From the NCBI GenBank assembly GCA_027946365.1, contig JAPEUQ010000003.1:2790001-2854000 (forward strand): 64,000 nucleotides of DNA. The letters run 5' to 3'. The stretch comes from Kalmusia sp. IMI 367209 (taxonomy: Eukaryota; Ascomycota; Dothideomycetes; Pleosporales; Didymosphaeriaceae). Position 1 is the stretch's first letter, and each line of letters opens with the position of its first letter. Made by a program: the position numbers and the translations under genes. The notes beneath the pieces are model-generated. The model did no database searches, was not told where the DNA came from, and was given only the letters and a program-made list of their open reading frames with translations. Shown piece by piece: positions 25,367 to 35,902 of the stretch.

Positions 25367-26071
25367 ATGGCATCATTCTTGAAGTACCTCGCTTTAGCGG
25401 CAGTCTTTTACTCCAGGCATGCGTTCTCAAAGCTATATTTACTCTCTTACCGCTAACTTTACACAGCACAGCATGGTCGCAAATCACCGACGGAGCACTT
25501 ATTCCAACGTACACACCATGCCCCTGCTACACAGCGACAACCTGGCGCAGTAACAGAGCCTGCCCACCATTCCACCCACCAAAGCCCTGCCCCGTGCCCG
25601 ACTGCATAGATCTAAAGTATCCCTATCAACCCCTCCCGATTCCTTTCCTCTCCTAACATCCCTTCCAGAATCCTCACCATTCCCGGCCCCAACCCTGACT
25701 GCACCCCCACACCTACCCACACCTCCCTCCTCCCCTGTCAATCGGCCTGCCCGACCGGTTGCTTAACATCGACAATCACATCCACGCTTTCTTCGACCTG
25801 CTTGTCCCCTACTCCTACGGTAACGATCCCGCACTCGACTAAGCCGTGCTACACCAGCACGGTCACTATGTCAGGAAAGTGTCCTGAGGACGACCTGAAT
25901 TGCCCGCCGCCGGATTGTATCTATTTAAGTACGACGACAGTGCCGGCGGGTGTGGTAGAGGGGTGTACGAATACGCCGACAGCCACGGAATGGAGGAGTT
26001 GTAAGGGGCGGTGTGATGGGAGCTGCGGAACACAGTGGGTCACTGAGACAGCGGTGGTGTGGAGGAAATAA
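25367..26071 (+). CDS. Cys-rich, Thr/Pro-rich small secreted protein, 3 exons
   Basis: Exons 25367-25416, 25467-25616 and 25669-26071 give 200 residues. The N-terminus (MASFLKYLALAAVFYS) is a signal peptide. The mature part has 18 cysteines, many in CP, PC or DC pairs (PCPCYTATT, PKPCPVPDC, CPTGC, CPPPDC, CKGRCDGSC), in a Thr/Ser/Pro background suited to O-glycosylation. No family recognised. All three exons show the same composition, and joining them restores one frame, which supports the model. The first intron is GC-AG (AG|GCATGC) or, six bases later, GT-AG with a weak GTTCTC donor; both keep frame. The many disulfides and secretion suggest a cell-wall or effector-like protein; that is inference. 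Confidence 0.72.
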
Positions 26072-26483
26072 AAAAGGCATCGATTTTGGACTAAAGATAA
26101 TATAGGAGGACAAATTGCTTAGAAGTGTGTGGCAAAAGGTTGTTCAACGTGTCTGTATTCAGATAGACAATTAGTTGGGGTACATAAAATGCCATGCTGT
26201 ATGAAGGCTTCAGAAAGTGTTGTCCTATGGAAATGCCGCAGCCTTGGCGCTTCTTTAGCTATCAAGTGATGGATTTTGGCACGATGCTAGGCCCGCATAC
26301 TACAGGGCAATACCTGCGAATGAAGCATTAATGACAGTCTCATTAACAGCAAGCGAAATGGAGCAGGTCCGTACACACAAATGAAATTGGCAAAAGGAAT
26401 TGCAATAGTATCAATCCTGCTTCGGTATTGGACACCTTACTACGTGAGGTTTGAACCACGCCCTTCTTTTGGTTAAACGCTCC
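26072..26483. other. Convergent 3' flanks
   Basis: 412 bp between the stop of the Cys-rich secreted-protein gene and the stop of the RING gene. No frame or repeat of note. Confidence 0.5.
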
Positions 26484-27146
26484 TCAACCAACTGGGAGAT
26501 CAAACAAAGAGCGCCTGTCGAAGGGACACAGAAGTCTGTTATGAAGAGAGCTGCGTATTAACTCTCGTAGGCAGTCCTCGCACAGCTCGTGGCCACATGC
26601 CGTAAGTCGGCGCCATATAAGTTTAGATTCGAGGCAGATAGGGCACTCCCTATTAATCACTATGGAAAACCCATCGAGATCAATCGAATCATTGTCGCCA
26701 TCTATCATCGTGGTCGGAGAGTAGGCAGCCAGATTGGTAGTAGCGTGCTCGTGCCAGGCAGGTCGTCGAAAAATTAAGCCAACCGAGTGGACAACCATCT
26801 CCTCGAGATGATCCTCGCACAAATATTGACCATTGTAGTTGATTCTATACGCAACCTGGGAACACGGAAGATGTCGAGCGGGCCACCCGCAACCAGGGGG
26901 GCGCGGAACAAGTACATCGCACTGGTCTCCGTGCTCATCACAGTACCAGTAGCCAGTATCCTTTTCAACGCATCGTCCAGGGAGAGGACAGTCATCTTGG
27001 CAGTACCGATTGAGAGGTGTGTAGTTCCGGGAAGTGCAGTAGGCGCAATACCAGTCCCCAACGGTTTGGTTGTAGATTTGAGCAGGGCAAGGACACGGGA
27101 ACGTCGGACACTCGCAAAGAATCGGTCGAGATCTTATGGTGGTCAT
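26484..27146 (-). CDS. RING-finger protein with three upstream Cys/His modules
   Basis: A single exon of 220 residues. The C-terminus is a RING finger: C168-x2-C171, C184-x-H186-x2-C189-x2-C192, then C207-P-F-D210, where the last zinc ligand is Asp instead of Cys (a C3HC3D variant). Such domains usually recruit E2 enzymes for ubiquitin transfer. The first 115 residues hold three similar modules ending in GDWYCAYC (34/37), GYWYCDEH (69/72) and GQYLCEDH (110/113), each preceded by Cys pairs, so each may bind zinc. I know no named domain for them. A small acidic linker (about 148-160) separates the parts. Divergent from the reductase gene at 27837. Confidence 0.8.
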   Translation of the reverse strand: MTTIRSRPILCECPTFPCPCPAQIYNQTVGDWYCAYCTSRNYTPLNRYCQDDCPLPGRCVEKDTGYWYCDEHGDQCDVLVPRPPGCGWPARHLPCSQVAYRINYNGQYLCEDHLEEMVVHSVGLIFRRPAWHEHATTNLAAYSPTTMIDGDNDSIDLDGFSIVINRECPICLESKLIWRRLTACGHELCEDCLRELIRSSLHNRLLCPFDRRSLFDLPVG

Positions 27147-27836
27147 GGCAGAATCGCGGGATTGTTTGCATTACGAACAAGAAGGTTGAGTTAGCTGCAG
27201 GGCATGTAGCGGCTCTTGAGTACGACTTTGTGAACTTCCGGGCCTCACACGTATTGATGAACTGGCGCATTTATTCATGATGGCAAACGATTCGGACTCC
27301 GTCGGAAGCATGATCTGGTATCGTGAACGTACGGTCTAATGAAAGCATATGTGATGGTCATTACTGTCGCGTAAACAAAGTGTTCACAGATACGAGAAGA
27401 GAGCAAGCCCTTTTCAAACAGCCCATACTGTTGAGAGATTCTTTATTGAAAACCATCGCTGTCTTCGTGGCTATTCAATAATGCATGGTCAATTAGCGGT
27501 TGGCACGTGCGCCTTGTTATCCCCGCTATGGCCGCACCACCTCCAAAAGCCATAGTCTTGCCACAGGAAGAATGCTTGTATTCATTTTGGACTTAGAAAA
27601 GTTTTTTTGTAAGAACTGGTGTGATTATGCAAGCTCCTTTTAGTCATCGGCATCGGACCCGCTCACACCTTTCGATAGCTACGTCATCGGCTACTAATCG
27701 GAAAGCACACCATACCAGCGCGCAATGTTACCGCTTTCAGTGGCGGGGTCGGTCTATATTAAAGCTCTCATGATCGCTTGACGCATTGCATTTGAGGTCT
27801 TGAATATCTACAACATTCAACCTTTTGACATTCAAT
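27147..27836. other. Divergent promoter, RING gene / NAD(P)-binding gene
   Basis: 690 bp. It contains GGCACGTGCGCC at 27502-27513, the same 12-mer as upstream of the isomerase gene. No gene seen. Confidence 0.5.
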
Positions 27837-28821
27837 ATGGCTCACAACATCTTGCTAATTGGTGGTCACGGCAAGGTATCACAGCTTCTGACTCCTCTTC
27901 TCCTCGCGCGATCATGGAACGTTACGAGTGTGATTAGGTCTGCAGACCAGAAAGCTACTATCGAAAAGCTTGGACAAGGACAGCCCGGCAAGCTCAGTGT
28001 TCTGGTGAGCAGTGTGGAAGATGTGAAGAGCGAAGGCGATGCGCAGAAGATTTTAGAGCAGGTCAAGCCCGACTGGGTCGTTTGGAGTGCTGGTAGGTTA
28101 TCACCAATTTTTTGTGACTATGTAGAGATCCATATTTGCAAGGCAAATCATCTCCAGCAGCGGAGGCCATATGTACCTAGTCATGTGATACGCTGTTTCA
28201 CTATCCGACTCCCAATGCCGATCAAGCTAACTCTGGTTAGGCGCTGGTGGCCGTGGTGGTCCATCAAGAACTAAGGCGATTGATCAAGATGCAGCTGTGG
28301 CCTTCACGAAAGCCAGCATACATGCTCCTAGCATCAAAAAATTCCTCACTGTCTCCTACATCGCATCGCGTCGCAACCGGGCTCCGTGGTGGACAGATGC
28401 CGACTGGGAGTCCGCACAGAAAGTCAACAACGAAATTCTACCCCATTATTACAAAGCTAAAGTTGCTGCCGACGAAGTGCTGACAGTGTTTGCAAAAGAG
28501 CGCTTCGATGAAGAGGCGAAGAAGGGCATACCAGAGAATGAGAGGTTTGCGGGAATCAGCTTAAGGCCAGGGACATTGACTGATAAACCCGCTGGAGGCG
28601 TGACTATTGGGAGGATTAATTCCCGCGGGAATACCAGCCGCGCTACCGTAGCCGAGACGGTGGTCGCTGTCTTGGATACAGAAGGTGCAAGGGGATGGAT
28701 CGATGTGCTTGATGGAGACGAAAGTGCTAGCGCAGGGGTGAAGCACCTTGTTAAAGAGGGTATTGACAATGTAGAGGGCGAGGATTTCGAGGATCAAAAG
28801 GAGAGAGCCTCGAAGCTGTAA
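27837..28821 (+). CDS. NAD(P)-binding atypical SDR (NmrA/HSCARG-like epimerase fold), 2 exons
   Basis: Exons 27837-28092 and 28241-28821 give 278 residues. The N-terminus has a Rossmann dinucleotide motif, ILLIGGHGKVSQLLTPLLL, followed by an SVIRSADQ strand end. WVVWSAGAGGRGG is formed across the splice junction, and FLTVSYIASRR follows, typical of atypical short-chain dehydrogenases that lack a strict Tyr-x3-Lys. A YYKAKVAADEVL helix carries a Tyr/Lys pair that could be catalytic. Substrate unknown; fungal relatives are annotated as NAD-dependent epimerase or DNA-damage-linked HIM1-like proteins. Confidence 0.88.
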
Positions 28822-29766
28822 TCAATCAGCTTTGTTGTACGTATGGGACTAAGGAAAGTTTCCGTAAGACAGGTATCCAATATGTGTCACATTCAGCTTT
28901 AGAGATTTCAACGAAGAAGACTCAGACTATGAGATAACCTTGCCAAGCACGCTCAGCATGAGACCCCAAACGCAAAAACAGGCCATCGTACTTGCTCCTG
29001 GGATGCTCGAATTACTAATCTCGCTTGGAGCTATGCGTCTTTGCTAGAACTGTCGACAAGAAGGAGGATTGTGTGCCGAAGCTAGAATAGCAGCGAGGAA
29101 TGCAATAGCTATCTAGGAGTCAGACTTCTGCCGGTCAGAGAGAGTTAGCAATGGACATTCTAATTCCGCTAGAGACAGCAGTAGAATAGGATAGGAATTA
29201 CGACAAATGAAATGAATTACATCGGGAACAAATAACCTTCTAGGGTGGCACCAATTCTTCCTGAATGGGTAAGCTCAACCAAGATTACCACCAAGATACC
29301 AAGCTAAAGCATCCAACAGTGGGCTGGGAAAGAATCATCACAGGTTATTACTTCATTGACATTTTACACTACTTGCAACGAATACCACGAGATACTCACC
29401 GATCGTGCAGGCATCGCATTAGACGCGATCATTGATGGCTTCGAAGCTCTTCCTCTACGGAAAAGAATTGTTAGTTCCTCCACCACCGCAAAGTATATTC
29501 TAGAATAACCCAATACCTGCTACGTTCCTGATCAAATCGTAGTTCCACACCAGATCTAGAGGCAATATAAGGGGGGCCGCCGCTACATCCTCATAGAGAG
29601 TGAACCCTACGCCACCCAGCATGCACCCACGGTTGATGCAAGACGTGTATCCACGTGTTCGATAAATTTCAGACGTTCAATGAGCCCTTTCCATTTCTTT
29701 CCATATATACACTAGCACATCTTTCGTATTGGTATACATATGATACAGCACCACCCAGCGCAGGTA
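28822..29766. other. Convergent 3' flanks, nothing recognised (0.95 kb)
   Basis: AT-rich, with no frame above 60 codons. It lies between the stops of two converging genes. Confidence 0.6.
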
Positions 29767-30189
29767 TTAAGTCCGCTCTCCCCCCGAAGCTGTCGGTTTT
29801 CGCCTTGCTCGTTGGATCTGCATTGCGATAGACGGCTGCTCCACCTCTTCATCTACCTCTTCCTTCTTCAGTCCCAGCACCTGTCCAATCAATCCCCCAG
29901 GCTTCGGCACAGGGCACTCCCTCTTCGGAGTTGCCCATTCATCGACTTCCTTGAACTTCCGCCTCTCCTCACTCACGACATCATTGCAAATGTCCTCCTT
30001 CGGTACTCTTCTCCGTCGCCGCCGTGGCTGGCCGGTCAGACCTTCCGGGTCGGGGGAGTCAGCAAGTGTTCGCGGGTCTACTGGGCAGGGCAGTAGATGT
30101 GGAGTTGCGACAACGAGGAAGGAGACCATGAGAGTAGTAGTAAAGAGCGACGTCGTCATCCGCGAGCGGGGATGAAGGTGTGGAGGCAT
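29767..30189 (-). CDS. Small conserved-looking protein with N-terminal hydrophobic segment
   Basis: 140 residues, single exon. A hydrophobic stretch (LFTTTLMVSFLVVATPHLL, residues about 14-33) is a membrane anchor or targeting segment. It is followed by PCPVDPRTLADS, then a run of six arginines, a Glu/Lys-rich stretch and ECPVPKPGGLIGQVLG. The paired CPVxP motifs recall small uncharacterised fungal mitochondrial proteins, but I cannot name one. Two further in-frame Met codons (residues 11 and 21) could be the true start. Confidence 0.6.
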   Translation of the reverse strand: MPPHLHPRSRMTTSLFTTTLMVSFLVVATPHLLPCPVDPRTLADSPDPEGLTGQPRRRRRRVPKEDICNDVVSEERRKFKEVDEWATPKRECPVPKPGGLIGQVLGLKKEEVDEEVEQPSIAMQIQRARRKPTASGGERT

Positions 30190-30747
30190 GGTGGTGTGAG
30201 AGCTATTGCGCGCGCGGCGGAGGCATCGCAGGCCCTGGGATGGGTCAATGGCTTGCTCAAGCTTGGAGGTGTAGCGTCCAGGTCGTACCGAGTTAATTGA
30301 GATGCCTGGAGCGTTGATGGGCGTGGGATGAGTGAGTGTGCGGGGGGTGTGGTCGTGGCAGCTGGTGTGAATCCTTTTGGCGTGCGCCCAAGCTCATCGT
30401 AAGCCAACCTTTGGCCACGCTAAGTGGCTGAAGCGGCTAATCCCTGCCACAGCGCGCAGCGTCGGAACTACGTCCAGAACTCAACGCCAGCTTTGCCGTC
30501 GCGAGCCTTTCTTGCTATTCCAATAACTCTTCTATCTATTTCGCCTCGCATATTTGCGCCCGCCGTTCGTGTGTAATCTCTCTAACCATCCGTTTTCTAC
30601 TAGGTCCAGACGTGCCCCGCGCGACCAGTTCCCGCCACTTTGTGTGCATACCAAAGCTTCCGGCTGGCGGCATTTAGAGTGCTTGATCGCAAGCTTGACG
30701 GAATCACGCATACGTTTGCCCTTGTGGGCTAACGCGCTACTGCAACC
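30190..30747. other. Divergent promoter, small protein / PPG1
   Basis: 558 bp between two divergent starts, with no gene. The last 250 bp is C/T-rich, as is usual upstream of fungal genes. Confidence 0.5.
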
Positions 30748-32271
30748 ATGAGCATCGGTGGTAGCGATCTTGACAGGTACGCCGACCTTTCCACCCATGC
30801 CACGAGATCAAGCACTCATTTTCTCCAGAGCCATCACACAGCTTCGCGCATGTCGACCAATACCGGAGAACCAGGTCCGCGAATTATGCTACAAAGCTCG
30901 CGAGCTACTGATAGAAGAAGGCAATGTAGTGGGGGTTGACGCGCCAGTGACGGTACGTCGTTGATCGCACTATACAAGGGGCAGATGCTGATGCAGGTAC
31001 CCGTCTAGATATGCGGTGACATACACGGCCAGTTCCACGATCTGATGGAGCTGTTCCGAGTAGGTGGCGATGTCCCCGACACCAATTATCTATTCATGGG
31101 TATGTCCAGCACACGCAAAGTAGGCGGACTCTCACTAACGAACCTAGGTGACTTCGTCGACAGAGGCTTCTATTCGCTAGAATCATTTCTTCTATTACTT
31201 TGTCTCAAAGTCCGCTACCCCGATCGGATTACCCTCATTCGCGGGAACCACGAGTCTAGACAAATAACCACTGTCTACGGCTTCTACGACGAATGCTTGC
31301 GGAAATATGGCAGTGCAAACGTTTGGCGATATTGCTGCGAGGTATTTGACTATCTAGCGCTCGGTGCCCTCGTCACCGGTGCCGCCACCTCGCTCGAAGC
31401 GACCGACGGTCCTATCGCGGAGAATATCAATATGGACCTGCCAGATCCGGAGCTGGACATCGAGATAGAAACTTTAAACGCCAACGGCGAGATCATGTAC
31501 CGCTATGCGCGGAATGGTGACTCACAGTCGAGTGCAGCCTCGCAGGCCAACTCCAATCCCGCTTCTTCATCACCCATAGGTCCCACACCGTCTCGTTCGG
31601 GCGCCGCTGGTACAGGTGCCACATCGTCAGCGAACGGCTCGACCCGAAATGATACTGGCGCCATTCTGTGTGTCCACGGTGGCCTCTCGCCTCTGATCGA
31701 CTCAATCGACAAGATCCGGCTACTGGACCGGAAACAGGAAGTCCCACATGAAGGTGCCATGTGTGATCTTTTGTGGTCAGATCCTGATGAAATAGATGGA
31801 TGGGGTTTATCCCCTCGCGGGGCAGGCTTCCTGTTCGGCGCCGACATCGTAAAATGCTTTAATTACAAGAACGACCTCAGTCTTATCGCGCGCGCACACC
31901 AGCTGGTCATGGAAGGTTTTAAGGAAATGTTCGACTCTACAATCGTCACAGTTTGGTCAGCGCCGAATTATTGCTACCGATGCGGCAATGTTGCTGCCAT
32001 CCTCGAACTTGGCGAAGACGGCTCCAACGCAGGCTTCGTGCGGAGAAGCAACGGCGAGCGAGGCGGCGGCGGCGGTGGCTGGATCTTGGGCTCAAATGCT
32101 GGTCCTAATGGCACCGCCAACGAAGAGAATAGACGGTTGAGCTCGGTGCTTGGGGAGAGCATGCAAAAGCCACGAGATGGGCCGGGACGGCGTTACAGGG
32201 TATTCGAAGCGGCACCACAGGATTCCAGAGGCATGCCGGCTAAGAAGCCAGTCGCGGACTACTTTCTCTAG
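30748..32271 (+). CDS. PPG1: Ser/Thr protein phosphatase of the PP2A group, Ppg1 type, 4 exons
   Basis: Exons 30748-30776, 30829-30952, 31009-31099 and 31148-32271 give 455 residues. All metallophosphatase motifs are present: GDIHGQ (residues 54-59), GDFVDRG (82-88), GNHES (114-118), then CVHGGLSP and AHQLV later. The C-terminus is VADYFL, the PP2A-family tail that is carboxymethylated in relatives. A Ser/Gly/Ala-rich insertion of about 90 residues splits the catalytic domain before CVHGGLSP, and a Gly-rich run plus variable segment precedes [13 protein letters not shown]; both are typical of fungal Ppg1. In yeast, Ppg1 works with Far proteins (STRIPAK-like complex). Confidence 0.93.
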
Positions 32272-32753
32272 GTGGCAAGTGCTAGGTACAAGAAGGAATG
32301 GGTTTTCACGGATCCTCATCAGACACCGCCTACTGTACGAATTCCGACTTCCAGAATGGAGGAATATGTTGACTGGCAGGGGAGTGGAGTATTGTTTGTA
32401 GATGGGGACTGGTGCTCGGTGCTTGGTGCTCGAGAAAGGGCGTTTGGGATTGGATACCCGGATATAGTTTTAGTACGCTGAGTGAATGCATAGCAGCGTT
32501 CGGTTATTAGATCAGCAGTGGCGTCTTTTCGCTTTGCTTTATTATGCAAGTGGTGCGTGCGTAACCGCACGAGATGTGTCGCAATCGTTTACACAACATA
32601 ATCAGGAATGCAATGATATCAAGATAATACGGAAGGGTATACTACGCGCTAACCCAAACGCCCCATACCAGTACCTTCCGAGTGCCTACATTTGACTCCA
32701 TATTCCTAGCAAGCAACAATACATACTAAATCCGCCGCAAATGCAGATACCTA
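32272..32753. other. Convergent 3' flanks of PPG1 and ESA1
   Basis: 482 bp between two stop codons, no gene. Confidence 0.6.
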
Positions 32754-34539
32754 TCACCAGTTCCACGTCCGACTTGCGGCCGAAAATACTGGCGGCTTCC
32801 AACTCAACCTCTCAGGTTCAATACTCCTCTTCCCCTTAATCTTCTCCTTCGCCCTCTGCCTCTCCCGCTGCTCGATGACCGCATCCGTCAACACCACCAC
32901 ATGCTGGTTCTTGCTGTACCGCAACATGTTGAGATTCTGCAGGGTATGCAGCACATCGTTCGTTGTCATGGCCGTCTGGGCTCCCAGATCTTCGATATTC
33001 GCTTCGGCCCGGCCATCCATCAGCAAATCTACGATTATCTCCTGCCAGTAGGCGCGGTACCCGAGGAGACCGAGATCGGAAAGGGGCTTTTCGGGCGAGC
33101 CGAGCTTGCCCTCGCGTTTACTCAAGAGGTAGGAGAAGTCGATGAGAAGCTTGCCGAAACCTTTGCGCTGGTATTGTGGGAGTGTGAGGATACACGCAAC
33201 GTTGTAGCCTTCGGCAGACTCTTTTTCCTTGCTGAAATAGCCAACGAGATGGCAGCCGTGTTCATCTCTTGTGCACATGCAGTAAAATAGAAAGGGGTCG
33301 ACGTCGTAATACAGCGTCTTGTGGTCTAGGAATAGTTTGCTCAGCAGACACAGATTGCGACACCATGTGCGCTGGCGGCGCCCATCGATTTCGAAGAAGC
33401 TGACGAAGTCGTCGCGGTAGATTTCGTTACCTGGTGGATGGAGGAGCGTGCATTTTGACCGGTGGCGCTCGAACTGGGTCACGTCCCCATAATAGGACAG
33501 ACAGAATTCGCAGATATAGACCATGTCGACGTCGATGAAGTCGATAGGGTAGGGACTAAAGTACCATGGCTCGATCTCATATTTTCCCATTTGGACTTTC
33601 TCGATGTTCCGGACGCGGGCGATCTCGGTCTGATTCTGCGTCATGGAGCCGGACGTGCGTAGTTTTTCGATTTCATCTTCCCGCGAGTATGCGGTATCAG
33701 GCATGGCTTTGGCGGCGGCAGCGGCGTCTTGCACGTCGACGAGGTCCATCTCCTCGTCTTCGGGTTTGGGCGTTGTGCCATCTGTTATCTCGGTGGTGAC
33801 TAGTAATTCCTGGTTCTCTTTGCCGCTTGCTTTCCTGGATGCTTTTGGAGGTAAATTCGTACTCGACGCCTCAGAAGCGATGGAGACTTCGCGGTCGAGT
33901 TTGCTGCGGGAACGCTTGAGGCTCTTTTGATCTGCCTTGGAAGCTGTTTTGTCGTTTTTATTAGAGGCTGAGGATTTCTTCTTGTCGGGTTTCTCGGGGG
34001 CAGGCCATTCCACTTCGCGCGTGAGGTCGATGCGGTCTGCGTCAACCCATTCATCAAGGCGCTTGTTGAATTCCTCATAATGGACGTAAAATTTTGGTTT
34101 TCCACCGCGAGTCTGGATCATGAGAATTTCGGCTTTGCGTTTTTCGCCATCCTAGGGATGTCAGACATGAAATGCGAAGTGAAGGTAAGAAAACAAAAAA
34201 TGAGGGATAACAACAGTAGCTTGTATAGAGATGGAAGGACTTGGGAGCATCACAAGGTAGGAAACAAAAGAATTAGAAGCCAGTGAAAACGAAGTTGATG
34301 GGCACCTTGCGCAATGGTGTTCGTAGCCCAGCCCATGCGCCTGGGCGGTCGCAGCACGCGTTTGCACTCACCTTATCGACAAAAGCCTTCACGCCGACCC
34401 TGCAACAAACGCATCAGCAATCATCTTCAAATTATGGGCGGCAGTGTCGCACATACCTCAGCTGCGCGAGAGTGGCAAAGCCCGTTTCCACCGGAACCGG
34501 CGTGCCAGACGGCTCGTGAGAATTTTCGCGAGGAGCCAT
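32754..34539 (-). CDS. ESA1: MYST histone acetyltransferase Esa1, 3 exons
   Basis: Catalytic subunit of NuA4, acetylating histone H4. Exons 34457-34539, 34372-34399 and 32754-34151 give 502 residues; the 28-nt second exon and a 220-nt intron complete the N-terminus. The Tudor-knot/chromo barrel (about 25-80) contains [19 protein letters not shown] and [18 protein letters not shown] charged, disordered linker follows. The MYST domain begins near 225 with a C2HC finger (C251, C254, H267, C271), then the active-site Cys357 in NVACILTLP, the acetyl-CoA loop QYQRKGFGK and catalytic Glu391 in [11 protein letters not shown]. Divergent from REX4 with 304 bp between starts. Confidence 0.95.
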
Positions 34540-34843
34540 GGCTGCCGTCAGTCGTCTGTAGAGCTATCGCGAATTACAGATCGCGTTGTGAATTGTTGCG
34601 GTCGCTCAAAGTGGGAGGCGTCCTTTTGTCGCGACGCGACGGCGAGGGTTGGCTGCTGGCGCCTGCCCATGGGCTATGGACGTCAGCCTATCACATGCGG
34701 GGCGCACGGGCCTGTTGAGCTGGAACTTTTTTTGTTGCGGAATTCGCGAGCGGGGATCTTCAGGCCGCCGTCAAACGCAGCACTCGACCCACAGCCGATG
34801 AACGGACAGAGGCACACCGACATGCTGTGCAGGTGACACCATC
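34540..34843. promoter_or_regulatory. Bidirectional promoter, ESA1 / REX4
   Basis: 304 bp between the ATG codons of two divergent nuclear genes, so the control elements must be shared or interleaved. No TATA-like sequence is obvious. The region contains a short T run (34727-34733). Confidence 0.5.
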
Positions 34844-35902
34844 ATGGCGCCAATCGAGTTGACTAATCTGTCTAGCAACTGGAAGAAGCTGCAGAAGACG
34901 CTGCAGCGTACAACACCCTCCGCATCCACCACGGAACAGGCCGCAGACACAAGCAAGGCCTCGTTGAAGCGCAAAAGACCCGGGAAGATCAATGGGGAGC
35001 ATGCGGACAAGTCTATGAACGTTCCAGCGAAGAGAGTATCACACAAGCAGCCAGTGCCGCGAAAACGGCAAAAGATGGATGAGCCAGCGTCGGTGGGAGC
35101 TTCGATCAAGCAGCATGACCCCAAGACGCTGTCGCGGAGCGTGTCCATGCCTTCGTTCAAGCATGCGCCTCTCCTGGCTTCCTCAAAGAAAGCCGCCGAA
35201 TCCATATCCGTCCTGACTCCCTCCCCCGACTTTCCCGATGTCGAGAACGAGGGCATTTCTGAAACTGCACTGCCTGCCAAGTATATTGCGCTCGATTGTG
35301 AGATGGTCGGCACTGGTCCAGAACCCGACAAAGACTCCGCACTGGCAAGGGTGTCGGTGGTCAACTACCATGGCCATCAAGTGTACGATTCCTATGTGCG
35401 GGTCAACGTTCCTGTCACCGACTACCGCACTGCAGTATCAGGCATCGAGCCTAGACACCTCCGAAAGGATGTTGCGCGCCCGTTCGAGGATGTTCGCAAC
35501 GACTTGAAGATTCTTCTCGATGGGCGCATACTTGTCGGGCACGCGGTCAAGAACGATCTCGATGCGCTCATACTCAGACACGATAAGCGGTACATACGTG
35601 ATACATCCAAGTACTCCAAGTTTCGGGAACTAGCCATGATCCCGGGTCGCACACCATCTTTGAAGATATTGGCAGAGAAGTTGTTAGGAGTAGAGATTCA
35701 GATCGGGGCACACAGCTCAGTCGAGGATGCACGCGCAACTATGGCTCTGTTTCGTCTAGAGAAGGAAGGCTTCGATGCAGAGGTCAGAGAGGCATACGGG
35801 CATATTAAGCCTGGCGCAACAGGCCCGGTAGTCGATGTAGGGGGTGGTGAGAAGACGAAGCGGAAGAGCAAACCGAGGAAGAAGAAAAAGAAGAAGAACT
35901 AG
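34844..35902 (+). CDS. REX4: RNA exonuclease 4 (DEDDh 3'-5' exonuclease)
   Basis: A single exon of 352 residues. The exonuclease domain (about 146-310) has the five expected acidic/His residues: D151 and E153 in ALDCEMVG, D238 in GHAVKNDLDAL, and H290 and D295 in GAHSSVEDARA. The N-terminal 140 residues are Lys/Arg/Ser-rich with nuclear and nucleolar signals (KRKRP, PRKRQK). The C-terminus is a lysine/arginine tail (RKKKKKK). Yeast Rex4 acts in pre-rRNA ITS1 processing; that function is transferred by homology. Confidence 0.95.
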   Translation: MAPIELTNLSSNWKKLQKTLQRTTPSASTTEQAADTSKASLKRKRPGKINGEHADKSMNVPAKRVSHKQPVPRKRQKMDEPASVGASIKQHDPKTLSRSVSMPSFKHAPLLASSKKAAESISVLTPSPDFPDVENEGISETALPAKYIALDCEMVGTGPEPDKDSALARVSVVNYHGHQVYDSYVRVNVPVTDYRTAVSGIEPRHLRKDVARPFEDVRNDLKILLDGRILVGHAVKNDLDALILRHDKRYIRDTSKYSKFRELAMIPGRTPSLKILAEKLLGVEIQIGAHSSVEDARATMALFRLEKEGFDAEVREAYGHIKPGATGPVVDVGGGEKTKRKSKPRKKKKKKN

